A stretch of DNA of 48,256 nucleotides, from contig CAYNWK010000012.1 of the NCBI GenBank assembly GCA_964400875.1, positions 1 through 48,256 on the forward strand, written 5' to 3'. The notes below the pieces were generated by a model that was not told the origin of the DNA, made no database searches, and was given only the letters and a program-made list of their open reading frames with translations. Numbering within the stretch: position 1 is the stretch's first letter; each line of letters begins with the position of its first letter. Of this stretch, positions 41,527 through 48,256 are shown piece after piece. Source of the DNA: CAYNWK01 sp964400875 (GTDB lineage: Bacteria > Chloroflexota > Anaerolineae > Anaerolineales > UBA4823). Made by a program: the position numbers and the translations under genes.

Positions 41527-41551
41527 AGTTACGCAGTTCACGAGGAAACTG
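41527..41551 (+). repeat. Dispersed 25-bp element, copy A
   Basis: Reads AGTTACGCAGTTCACGAGGA then AACTG, nearly identical to copies at 43130 (+) and 27943 (-). It lies ten bases after the murE stop in the convergent murE/repeat-protein intergenic region. Confidence 0.65.
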
Positions 41552-41615
41552 GAGGCGTGCAACACCCCCTACTCTTAGTCCAATGTATAACCCCAATCTT
41601 ATTGAGATTTGCAAT

Positions 41616-41650
41616 GCAAAATGGGCGTGTCCTCGACACACCCGTTTTGC
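41616..41650. terminator. Bidirectional terminator between convergent genes
   Basis: GCAAAATGGGCGTGT and ACACACCCGTTTTGC form a 15-step stem with one G-T wobble and one mismatch around a 5-base loop. It lies between murE (+) and the secreted repeat protein (-), whose stop is at 41680. Confidence 0.75.
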
Positions 41651-41679
41651 CGTTGTTAGCCGGGGTATGATTGTTTAGA

Positions 41680-42723
41680 TTACGGGTCGACGTTCGCCGT
41701 GTTGTTGTAGAGCCAGTTATACGCAAAGTAGCCTGAACTTGGGCTCTCCAGTCGAATGGCGATCTGGTAGGAGTTTTTCAGCGAGCTGGGGATATCGAAG
41801 GTGAAACTCTTCGACCCTCCGGCCTTTGAATCCACCGTGTCGACCTTGCTGCCGCCGATCCCTCGCGTCCCCATGGCTCCCATCCTGACGACAAAACTGT
41901 CGTTGGGTGGAAGATTCTTGGCCTGGATGGTCACTTCATCATTGCGAATAACGCTAGAAATCCAGAAAGTGGGGTAGCCGGAGTAGCCGTTCTGGGGTGG
42001 GGATGGCTGCCCGCCCTGTCCGGCGGTATTGTTGTAAAACCAGTTATAGGCAAAATATCCGGAGCTCGGGCTCTCCATGCGGATAGCGATCTGATAGGCG
42101 CCTTTCAGCGATTTGGGGACGTCGAAGGTGAAACTTTTCGTGCCGCCGCCGCCCGAATCGACCGTAGCGACCTTGACGCCGCCGACGCCGCGGGTGCCCA
42201 TGGCGCCCATCCTGACCACGAAGCTGTCGTTAGGAGGCAGATTCTTGGTCTTCACGGTTACCTCGTCGTCAGCTATTACGCTGGTGATTGAGAAAGTCGG
42301 GTAACCCCAGTAGCCTTTGGGTGGTTTGGGGTAAGGAGCGCCTTTCCCGGATGTATCGTTGTAGAACCAGTTGTAGGCGAAATAGCCTGAGGTGGGGCTC
42401 TCCAGGCGAATGGCGATCTGGTAAGACCCTTTCAACGATGCGGGGATACTATAAGTGGCATTGAACGTACCACCAGAGCCGGACTTCGTGGTGGTGACTT
42501 TGACGCCGCCAACGCCGCGGGTGCCCATCGCGCCCATCCTGACCACAAAACTGTCGTTCGCTGGAAAGTTGTGCGTCCGGATGGTGACCGAATCATCCGT
42601 ATCCACGCTGACGATTGAAAAAGTAGGGATTGCGCCGGAAGCCTGCGCGGTTTTGGCTGGGGCCAGCCACAGCGGTGAAACCAAAAGAGCCAGAGCGATT
42701 AGAAACGAACCGATGTATTTCAT
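41680..42723 (-). CDS. Secreted protein with three tandem ~100-residue repeats
   Basis: 347 residues from the ATG at 42723, which has AAGGAG seven bases upstream; the in-frame ORF back to 42819 has no such site. MKYIGSFLIALALLVSPLWL and the following APAKTAQA make a clear signal peptide. The mature protein is three copies of one domain, each starting PTFSI/WISSV and containing NDSFVVRMGAMGTRG, then SLKGSYQIAIRLESP and SGYFAYNWFYNNT. Pro/Gly-rich linkers join them. The repeats are very similar, which suggests recent internal duplication or gene conversion. I recall this domain in secreted proteins of Anaerolineae but know no function. A surface-layer or adhesion role is only a guess. Confidence 0.85.
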   Translation of the reverse strand: MKYIGSFLIALALLVSPLWLAPAKTAQASGAIPTFSIVSVDTDDSVTIRTHNFPANDSFVVRMGAMGTRGVGGVKVTTTKSGSGGTFNATYSIPASLKGSYQIAIRLESPTSGYFAYNWFYNDTSGKGAPYPKPPKGYWGYPTFSITSVIADDEVTVKTKNLPPNDSFVVRMGAMGTRGVGGVKVATVDSGGGGTKSFTFDVPKSLKGAYQIAIRMESPSSGYFAYNWFYNNTAGQGGQPSPPQNGYSGYPTFWISSVIRNDEVTIQAKNLPPNDSFVVRMGAMGTRGIGGSKVDTVDSKAGGSKSFTFDIPSSLKNSYQIAIRLESPSSGYFAYNWLYNNTANVDP

Positions 42724-42863
42724 TGCATTCTCCTTATCCCTTCCTGTTTTAATGCAATCACCCAACAACCAGCGCGAGTATGCGCAGACCCCCTGATGGG
42801 TTGCGTGCTGGCGCTGCACACTTTCTGCATATAAATATACATCAAATTACTGTAAATTGCAAT

Positions 42864-43103
42864 TTATTTTATCCCTGCCTGGGCAACTTCAAACTCCACA
42901 CATTCGATTTCTTGCAGACCATGCTCGCGCAGCCCGTGATTCCTGCAATCCCGGGGATGACCGAAACTTTGTTCGCAAATCGTGCAACGGTAAAATACTT
43001 GGGTGCAGGCCTCGATCCCGGCGTCCGGATGCTCGGCTTCGGCATGGTTACAACAATCGATCTCGCTGAAGAACCGCATTTCGCATAGCGTACATTTGAA
43101 CAT
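42864..43103 (-). CDS. Small protein with two classical C2H2 zinc fingers
   Basis: 79 residues from the ATG at 43103, which has AAGGAGA about five bases upstream; the extension to 43181 lacks one. Two fingers are visible: CTLC followed after 12 residues by H-x4-H (HAEAEH), and CTIC followed after 12 residues by H-x4-H (HGLREH). The spacing C-x2-C-x12-H-x4-H is that of classical eukaryotic-type fingers. It differs from the C-x2-C-x9-H spacing I associate with bacterial Ros/MucR. Both begin with an aromatic (MFKC, FYRC). It could bind nucleic acid or protein, or be a metal-binding regulator. No known homologue comes to mind. Confidence 0.75.
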   Translation of the reverse strand: MFKCTLCEMRFFSEIDCCNHAEAEHPDAGIEACTQVFYRCTICEQSFGHPRDCRNHGLREHGLQEIECVEFEVAQAGIK

Positions 43104-43129
43104 AGCTTCTCCTTGATTAATGACTTGAA

Positions 43130-43154
43130 AGTTACGCAGTTCACGAGGGAACGG
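43130..43154 (+). repeat. Dispersed 25-bp element, copy B
   Basis: Reads AGTTACGCAGTTCACGAGGG then AACGG, matching copies at 41527 and 27943. TTACGCA within it recurs inverted as TGCGTAA at 43204-43210, so this copy may be one end of a roughly 80-base element. Confidence 0.65.
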
Positions 43155-43156
43155 AT

Positions 43157-43185
43157 GTTTTTGGCGGGCGTAGCCTGCCAAAAAC
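43157..43185. repeat. Perfect stem-loop beside the dispersed element
   Basis: GTTTTTGGC (43157-43165) pairs with GCCAAAAAC (43177-43185), with three further inner pairs and a five-base loop. There is no 3' T tract in either direction, so it is not a standard terminator. It lies between the ABC1 kinase stop and the zinc-finger gene. Confidence 0.55.
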
Positions 43186-43239
43186 CCTCACCTCTCTTCC
43201 AAATGCGTAAGTCCTACTCCTATTGAACCGGGCAGCTTC

Positions 43240-44967
43240 TCAGCCTCTGTCTTTCTTTCTGCTGGTCAACAGGACCCAGACGAGCGTAAGGATGGCTCCG
43301 GCGAATAGCGCACTAGCGATCGACGTTGCGCCGCCCAGATACAACTGAACACCACCGAGCAGTAAACTGGCAAAGATGACTGCCCCGGCGGCGCGGCTTA
43401 GCGCCCTATCGAGCTTTTTGACCTGGCTGGTCAGTTTTGGATCATGCATGGTTAATTCGCCGCGTTCCAGTTTTTCGATGACGCTTTCAACCCGGCGGGG
43501 ATATGTGACCAGGCTGCGGGCGAGCTCTCCCAATTCATCGAGCCAATCTCCGCGGTTGGCTGATATTTCTTCGGCGATTATCTTTTGGGCGAATGGGGCT
43601 AAACCTTCCCACACGTTGAAATCCGGATCGAGGCCCGTACACATACCCGAGAGGATACCTACGCAGCGCCCCAATAAAATTAAATCTTCGGGTATTTGGA
43701 AGGGCAAAGTATAAATGAGCTCGCGGAATTCGCGGGCGAACTCGGTGATTTCTTCCGGGGAGATCTCCTGCAGCTCCCCCATGCTCTTACCCCAGAAGCG
43801 GTCAAATGCCATGGCTTCGGCGCGTTCTAACATGCTCAAATCGGCATGAGGCAGAAGGATACCCATCATCTGATACGCTTTGACTACCCGTTGCGGGTCG
43901 CGCGTTCCAACGGAAATTGCCAGCTCGCGCATCGCCGCCAGCATTTTCGGGGGAACCCGTCCTACCATGCCGAAATCTACGAAGGTGAGCTGCCAGTCTA
44001 TGTATGCGGAGTTGTCCGATGAGCGTTCACCATCGCACCCGATTGTTGAAGGACCCACGAACAGGTTGCCGGGATGAGGGTCGGCGTGAAAAAAACCGTC
44101 CTCGAAGATCTGCTGCAGATAGGTCTGGAAAAGACGTTCAGCGACTTCGGCCCGGTCTATCCCGGCTGCGGTGATGTCCGCATAATCGGTGATTTTGATG
44201 GCGCGCACGTCTTCCAGGGTTAGTACGCGCTTGGTAGTGTGAGTCCACAAGACTTGGGGAACCCGCACACCGGGACGATCGGCGAAATTGGCGGCGAAGG
44301 TCTCCGCATTGCGACCTTCGGCGAGGTAGTCGATCTCCTCGTACAAGATGCGGGTGAATTCGGTTAGTAAGGCAGGCACGTTGGCGCGGCGGCTGATCGG
44401 CCGGTAGCGCTTCAGCCAGTTCCCAACCGTAGCGAGCGCGGCCAGATCGGTGGCGATGATCCGTTCGATGCCGGGGCGTTGCACTTTTACAACGACTTCG
44501 ATGATCTTGCCTTCGGAAACGTTGTCTTGGGTGTCTTCCGGGGTGGGGGCTTCCAGGTAAATCTTCGCCTGGTGGACCTGACCCAAAGACGCCGCAGCTT
44601 CCGGAATAGGTTCGATTTCAATGAACCGGGCTGTCAGAGGCGCCTTAAATTCGGCTTCGATCAAGTTCCGAATATCTTCGAAGGACTCCTCAGGAACTTC
44701 ATCCTGTAACCCGATAAGTTCCTCGGTGAACTCTTTCGGAAGCACATCGACGCGGGCGGAGAGGAACTGTCCGACTTTAATCAATACCCCGCCCATGCGT
44801 ATAGCCAGCGTCCGGAATTGTGCTGCTGCTTTGCTTAAACGCCTGGATCGGGTTCGCCTGGAGAGATTGCGCAGACCCAGGCGAGGCAGGAGCAGGTCCC
44901 AGAATGCCAGGTTTAAGATGACGCGCGCAAAGAAGAAGACAATACTGCGATAGCGGGCTCGGTGCAT
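43240..44967 (-). CDS. ABC1/UbiB-family atypical kinase
   Basis: 575 residues. LIKVGQFLSARVDVLP is the family's KxGQ motif (about residues 63-78). AAASLGQVHQA is the Ala-rich nucleotide loop, VVVKVQRPG carries the conserved Lys, FFHADPHPGNLFV the catalytic HxDPHPGN and VDFGMVG the metal-binding DFG. Two hydrophobic spans at the C-terminus (about 525-570) anchor it in the membrane. Members support quinone or lipid metabolism. The abundance of complex I genes nearby would fit a quinone link, but this is only suggestive. The start ATG has no Shine-Dalgarno. It is the last gene of a minus-strand run that begins at 48218. Confidence 0.92.
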   Translation of the reverse strand: MHRARYRSIVFFFARVILNLAFWDLLLPRLGLRNLSRRTRSRRLSKAAAQFRTLAIRMGGVLIKVGQFLSARVDVLPKEFTEELIGLQDEVPEESFEDIRNLIEAEFKAPLTARFIEIEPIPEAAASLGQVHQAKIYLEAPTPEDTQDNVSEGKIIEVVVKVQRPGIERIIATDLAALATVGNWLKRYRPISRRANVPALLTEFTRILYEEIDYLAEGRNAETFAANFADRPGVRVPQVLWTHTTKRVLTLEDVRAIKITDYADITAAGIDRAEVAERLFQTYLQQIFEDGFFHADPHPGNLFVGPSTIGCDGERSSDNSAYIDWQLTFVDFGMVGRVPPKMLAAMRELAISVGTRDPQRVVKAYQMMGILLPHADLSMLERAEAMAFDRFWGKSMGELQEISPEEITEFAREFRELIYTLPFQIPEDLILLGRCVGILSGMCTGLDPDFNVWEGLAPFAQKIIAEEISANRGDWLDELGELARSLVTYPRRVESVIEKLERGELTMHDPKLTSQVKKLDRALSRAAGAVIFASLLLGGVQLYLGGATSIASALFAGAILTLVWVLLTSRKKDRG

Positions 44968-44991
44968 ATCAGTCGCGGGCGCTGTTAGTGG

Positions 44992-45837
44992 TCAGGTGGA
45001 ATCGGTTTGAGTTAGCGCTTGCGTCGGTTCCCTGACCATCAGCACCGGGCAGGGGGCGCTTTCAATAACTTTCCCCACAACATCATCCAGGATGAACTGC
45101 TTGAGCCGAAGACCCCTCTCTTTTGCTCCCATAACGATCATGTCCTGGCCGCTTTTATGGGCTTCGCGCAAGATCTCGCTGGCGACGAGCCCGTGACGCA
45201 GCATCAAGTCTGCGTTCACTTCATGACGGGTGAGGATTTCTGCGCCGCTGCGCAAGTGTTTAGCGATCGGTGTATCGCTTTTAAGCAGCTCGGAGAGCGA
45301 TTCATCGATCTCATTCAGTCCTGTGTACATGCTGGGGATCGTGCCGGCGACGTGCAGCAAAGTTACCTGGGCGCCTGCAGCCCTGGCAATACGGGCGCCG
45401 GATTCGATCACCGGTTGTGCGACCTCCATTCCTCCGGTGCAAATTAACATTTGCCCGATTTTCTGGGGCGCGTTTTGGACGACCAGAACGGATGTGTTGG
45501 CTTCGCGCAGGACTGCTCGAGTTACCGGACCGATTTGAGGTTGGGTCAGGCGTAAAAATGGACGCGCCCCCAGCACGATTAGATCGTATTTTCTCTTATT
45601 AATTTCTGCCAGGATGGTTGGAACTCGAGAGCCAACTAGGAGAACACTCTCCACCGGTAATGGGGGTATTTTCGCGCGCGATTCCTTCAAAAATGCCTCT
45701 CCAGCGGCGCGCTCGCCTTTGTTTGAGATTACGTGAGTTAAAGTCACTTCCGCATTAAGCAGCTGAGAGATATACCCGCCAAAGATGACGGTCATCTCGT
45801 TATGGGGTAACCGGGTAATCAAGATCAGGATATTCAT
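44992..45837 (-). CDS. Universal stress protein, two UspA domains
   Basis: 281 residues from ATG 45837; a GTG at 45840 is an alternative. The N-terminal domain starts MNILILITRLPHNEM and ends with LREANTSVLVVQ. The C-terminal domain starts GQMLICTGGMEVAQ and ends VMGAKERGLRLKQFILDDVV, GKVIESAPCPVLMV. That last region corresponds to the nucleotide-binding G-x2-G-x9-G(S/T) loop but only partly matches it, so ATP binding is uncertain. It probably acts in stress survival in the cytoplasm. It begins 16 bases after the exporter gene and ends 24 bases before the ABC1 kinase start, so the three are likely one transcript. Confidence 0.88.
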   Translation of the reverse strand: MNILILITRLPHNEMTVIFGGYISQLLNAEVTLTHVISNKGERAAGEAFLKESRAKIPPLPVESVLLVGSRVPTILAEINKRKYDLIVLGARPFLRLTQPQIGPVTRAVLREANTSVLVVQNAPQKIGQMLICTGGMEVAQPVIESGARIARAAGAQVTLLHVAGTIPSMYTGLNEIDESLSELLKSDTPIAKHLRSGAEILTRHEVNADLMLRHGLVASEILREAHKSGQDMIVMGAKERGLRLKQFILDDVVGKVIESAPCPVLMVREPTQALTQTDST

Positions 45838-45853
45838 CACTCACATCACTCTT

Positions 45854-46762
45854 CTAAAAATGGATGGTGCCGCCGCTGATCAGGCGTATCAGGACCAGGA
45901 CCGCTCCGATTAAAGGTAGTGCTGAGAAAAATAATCGGATGCGTGGGCCGACGAAAAATCGGGTGGAAATTGCTCCGATTTGAGCGCCTAAAGCGGCGCC
46001 AGTCTGCATCACCAGCGCCATCAGGATATCCACGTTTCCTTTTATTGCGTGGGTAAGCGTGCCGAAGCCGGCGGAGAACATGATCTCGAACAAATCCGTT
46101 CCAACGGCTATATGGGTTGGGATGCCAACCACGTACACCAGCATGGGCATGCGGATGAACCCGCCGCCGACTCCCAGCGAGCCAGCCAGCAAACCAGTTA
46201 GAAATCCTACTCCCAGGACCGTCCACATCGAAATCGAGGCGATGCCTGACTTGGGAAAGCTCATCATTGGCGGGATCTTCAAACCCTGGACACGGCGGGC
46301 GATGCCCTGAAAGCCCACCGCGTCCTCAACGGCGATCTCGTCAGTGCGGATCATCCGCAGCGCGCGTATACTTTCCCACCCTGTAAAGAAACTGATGAGC
46401 AGAAGAATAACGATATAGACCAGACCGATGACGAGATCGGCGACACCGGCTGCTTGCAACCGCTCTATGATTTGCGCGCCGATCTCGACACCGACGATGG
46501 TTCCGGCGACCATGATCGCCCCGAGCTTGATATCCACATGCCCCATGGCGCGATGGCGTCGGGCGGCGACGATTGATTTGCCGGTCATGTGAGCGAGGTC
46601 GGTGCCGACGACAAAATTGATCGGTACGCCTAACCAAAACATCAAAGGTCCGGCGATGAAGCCCCCGCCTACGCCAAAAAAGCCTCCCATAATGCCAACA
46701 AGAAAACCAATGCCGGCCAGGATAAAGGGATTGACGGATATCCCAATGATTGGAAATTCCAT
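45854..46762 (-). CDS. TauE/SafE-family membrane exporter
   Basis: 302 residues with about eight spans. The family's paired signature is present in both halves: GFLVGIMGGFFGVGGGFIAG near the N-terminus and GFLTGLLAGSLGVGGGFIRMP in the middle, each followed by VGTDL (VGTDLAHMTG and VGTDLFEIMF). Family members move sulfite, sulfoacetate or other organosulfonates across the membrane; the substrate here cannot be read. It lies 11 bases after the small membrane protein gene. AAGGTAG gives a modest Shine-Dalgarno. Confidence 0.9.
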   Translation of the reverse strand: MEFPIIGISVNPFILAGIGFLVGIMGGFFGVGGGFIAGPLMFWLGVPINFVVGTDLAHMTGKSIVAARRHRAMGHVDIKLGAIMVAGTIVGVEIGAQIIERLQAAGVADLVIGLVYIVILLLISFFTGWESIRALRMIRTDEIAVEDAVGFQGIARRVQGLKIPPMMSFPKSGIASISMWTVLGVGFLTGLLAGSLGVGGGFIRMPMLVYVVGIPTHIAVGTDLFEIMFSAGFGTLTHAIKGNVDILMALVMQTGAALGAQIGAISTRFFVGPRIRLFFSALPLIGAVLVLIRLISGGTIHF

Positions 46763-46773
46763 CGATTTCTACC

Positions 46774-47052
46774 TTAGTCCAACTGCTCTAGGTTCAGCTG
46801 GCTGACCAGGAAGGCGGTCACCAGGTCGAGGAGCACGGCTTGACCGACGATCAATCCGAGACCGACAAATCCATAAACCGTCAGGTTGCTGGTGAATAAT
46901 TGTGCGAGAACCGGCTGGAGGTACCGCAGCACAACCAGAAAGTAGATAATTAATAACGTCGCGTAAATCACCAGTTCCAAAGCTAAGCTTATCACGAGGG
47001 AGCGGGTAAGCCGACGTATTCTCGAACGATGCTCGGGGCTATGATCAGTCAT
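46774..47052 (-). CDS. Small two-span membrane protein, function unknown
   Basis: 92 residues. A basic N-terminus (residues 8-17, HRSRIRRLTR) is followed by two long hydrophobic segments (about 18-45 and 57-83) joined by a short polar loop, and a C-terminus LNLEQLD. No motif is recognised. It lies 29 bases after the DHH phosphoesterase gene and 11 before the TauE-type gene, so it is part of their transcription unit. It may be an accessory subunit of the exporter, but only position supports this. Confidence 0.65.
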   Translation of the reverse strand: MTDHSPEHRSRIRRLTRSLVISLALELVIYATLLIIYFLVVLRYLQPVLAQLFTSNLTVYGFVGLGLIVGQAVLLDLVTAFLVSQLNLEQLD

Positions 47053-47081
47053 AGGATATTCATTTGTACCTGGTGTTCGTC

Positions 47082-48218
47082 TTAATCTTCATCCGTCTCT
47101 GGTTCGACACCAATTTTAAGGAAGAGCATATTCATGAGCTTGCGGTTGAAAACTTCCCTCTTCATCTCGCGGAATTCCCCGTTTCCATCTCCAGATAGAA
47201 AACCAATTGGAATTTCGAAGCCGCCTCCGGAGATTTTCCAGCCCCCAAAATATTCTTCGGAGGCGTCTCGTCCGAAGACTTCTTTGATAAATTCATCGGG
47301 ATTAATGGTGAACTTGGAGGTGCGTAGGAAGCCGACCAGAGTCTCCTCGTCGTCTTCAATCACAATACCGTAAACGATCGCAGTGTGGATATATTCCTCT
47401 GTCAGCAAAAAGTCGGCTGCCTGGGGGATCGCATCTCGATCCCCGGCACGCAGGTAGCCGATCCCGACAATTGAGTAGTTTTCAACGATCGTGCGTTCTC
47501 CAACCGCCCGCTGGATGATCTCCATCGTCTGTTTTGTGCGCCTCTGGCTCATGATCTGCCCAAGCAGCTCAGTATCGTGGAAGTTAGTCAGGAAAGCGGC
47601 GGCCTTCAAATCGTCTTCTCCGGCTCGCAAGAAATTACCGGTATCGGTCATGATCCCATGAAAGAGCGCGGTAGCGACCAGCACGTGTTCTCGTCGAGCG
47701 GAGTCGAGATCGAGCAGCTCGCCGCTCTGGATGTAATCGGTATAGATTGTCGCCGTCGCACCGGCAGTTCGGCGGATATCACTGTACTGAGGTTCTAATC
47801 GCTCTTGCAATTCGTGGTGATCGATAATCATCAGGACCGGAATCCTGGCAGCTTCCAATGCGTCGACTATCTCCCCGCTGGTGGTCCCCTGGTTATCCAC
47901 GAATACCGCTCCGCTGAATCCTTCCAGGGAAAAATCCAATTGGAATGGATGCAGTTCGATGTTCAGCAGCTTGACCAGGGCGACGTTTTGCTGGTGGCTG
48001 ATCGTCCCGCTGTGAACGATTTCGACTGCGATCTCGAAATTATCGCAGATCGATTGGTGGGCAAAGGCCGCAGCGATAGCATCTGAATCGGGATAATTCT
48101 GCAGGACAACGAGGTGGCTTTCTCCCCGGTGTTCATCCAAGGTTTTATGGAAGTCATCCAGGCGATCTCGTTTTAAACCTCGCTGGTCGTTTTGAGCAGG
48201 TTTTTCCACTGTACGCAC
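47082..48218 (-). CDS. DHH-family phosphoesterase (NrnA-like), divergent
   Basis: 378 residues. The DHH fold is recognisable from NYPDSDAIAAAFA (motif I), FVDNQG (motif II), IDHHEL (motif III) and GIMTDTGNF (motif IV), followed by a DHHA1-like C-terminal domain. NrnA-type relatives cleave short oligonucleotides or pAp. Motif I normally starts with His three residues before PD; here that position is Gln40. The GGGH substrate motif is GGGF. Both changes touch catalytic or binding positions, so activity may differ. The start is unsure: GTG at 48218 lacks a Shine-Dalgarno, and the frame upstream stays open only to a TAG at 48254. The N-terminal about 30 residues are charged and not conserved-looking. 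Confidence 0.82.
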   Translation of the reverse strand: MRTVEKPAQNDQRGLKRDRLDDFHKTLDEHRGESHLVVLQNYPDSDAIAAAFAHQSICDNFEIAVEIVHSGTISHQQNVALVKLLNIELHPFQLDFSLEGFSGAVFVDNQGTTSGEIVDALEAARIPVLMIIDHHELQERLEPQYSDIRRTAGATATIYTDYIQSGELLDLDSARREHVLVATALFHGIMTDTGNFLRAGEDDLKAAAFLTNFHDTELLGQIMSQRRTKQTMEIIQRAVGERTIVENYSIVGIGYLRAGDRDAIPQAADFLLTEEYIHTAIVYGIVIEDDEETLVGFLRTSKFTINPDEFIKEVFGRDASEEYFGGWKISGGGFEIPIGFLSGDGNGEFREMKREVFNRKLMNMLFLKIGVEPETDED

Positions 48219-48256
48219 CGTTCGCTTAGCAGGAGTTTTTCTAGGGTAAGGCTATT

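Noticed and set aside
43157..43185. Intrinsic terminator of the ABC1 kinase gene
   Set aside because: The stem is strong, but there is no T tract after it on the minus strand, so it is listed as a stem-loop only.
1..48256. CRISPR arrays, insertion sequences, integrase or phage genes
   Set aside because: No regularly spaced identical repeats with unique spacers, no transposase or integrase motifs, and no terminal inverted repeats around genes were seen.

Overview
The window looks like a chromosomal segment of an uncultured Chloroflexota bacterium, most likely Anaerolineae-related. I infer this from a moderately GC-rich sequence, large secreted beta-propeller and repeat proteins, the recurrent C-terminal YLPVILR-type tail, ABC1-kinase and TauE genes, and the style of the NADH dehydrogenase and ATP synthase genes. 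No taxonomic marker such as rRNA is present, so this is an inference. I see no insertion sequences, integrases, phage genes or CRISPR arrays.

Layout. (1) 1-6.0 kb: the 3' end of a secreted subtilisin-like protease (+), then minus-strand genes for a secreted SBBP beta-propeller protein, a patatin-like phospholipase, a two-helix membrane protein and a conserved small protein. (2) 6.26-12.5 kb (+): tRNA-Ala(GGC) with a clear promoter, a T-box riboswitch, a leucine-rich leader ORF and two different leucyl-tRNA synthetase genes in tandem. (3) 12.5-23.2 kb (+): creatininase-family and RidA genes, then a tightly packed envelope polysaccharide / cell-wall cluster. It holds a GT2 glycosyltransferase, a polyprenyl-phosphate sugar transferase, a UDP-sugar epimerase, a DegT aminotransferase, a membrane-anchored SDR fusion, two FemAB-type transferases and a D-cysteine desulfhydrase-like PLP enzyme. 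(4) 23.2-27.6 kb (-): a GAF-PAS adenylate/guanylate cyclase and a transglutaminase-like membrane protein. (5) 28.0-37.3 kb (+): membrane-arm subunits of complex I in the order A, H, J, K, L, M, M', N. (6) 37.3-39.8 kb (+): atpZ, atpB, atpE and a fused b-delta gene, driven by a promoter that should give an almost leaderless transcript. (7) 39.9-41.5 kb (+): murE. (8) 41.7-48.2 kb (-): a secreted three-repeat protein, a 79-residue protein with two C2H2 zinc fingers, an ABC1 kinase, a universal stress protein, a TauE-type exporter, a small membrane protein and a DHH phosphoesterase.

Main points for a second look. First, upstream of leuS copy 1 there is a T-box followed by a Shine-Dalgarno-preceded 55-56-codon ORF with eight Leu codons within eleven. 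Part of that Leu run is perfectly complementary over 11 nt to the leuS Shine-Dalgarno region, which suggests leader-peptide translational attenuation stacked on a T-box. Second, the complex I cluster encodes two NuoM proteins. The second has lost the transmembrane-helix-7 lysine, and NuoL has an apparent 27-residue internal repeat in its lateral-helix region, as expected for an enlarged '2M' complex I. Third, the ATP synthase b subunit is fused to only the C-terminal domain of delta. Fourth, there is a dispersed 25-bp intergenic element in three copies, and an 18-bp tandem palindromic array just before nuoH.
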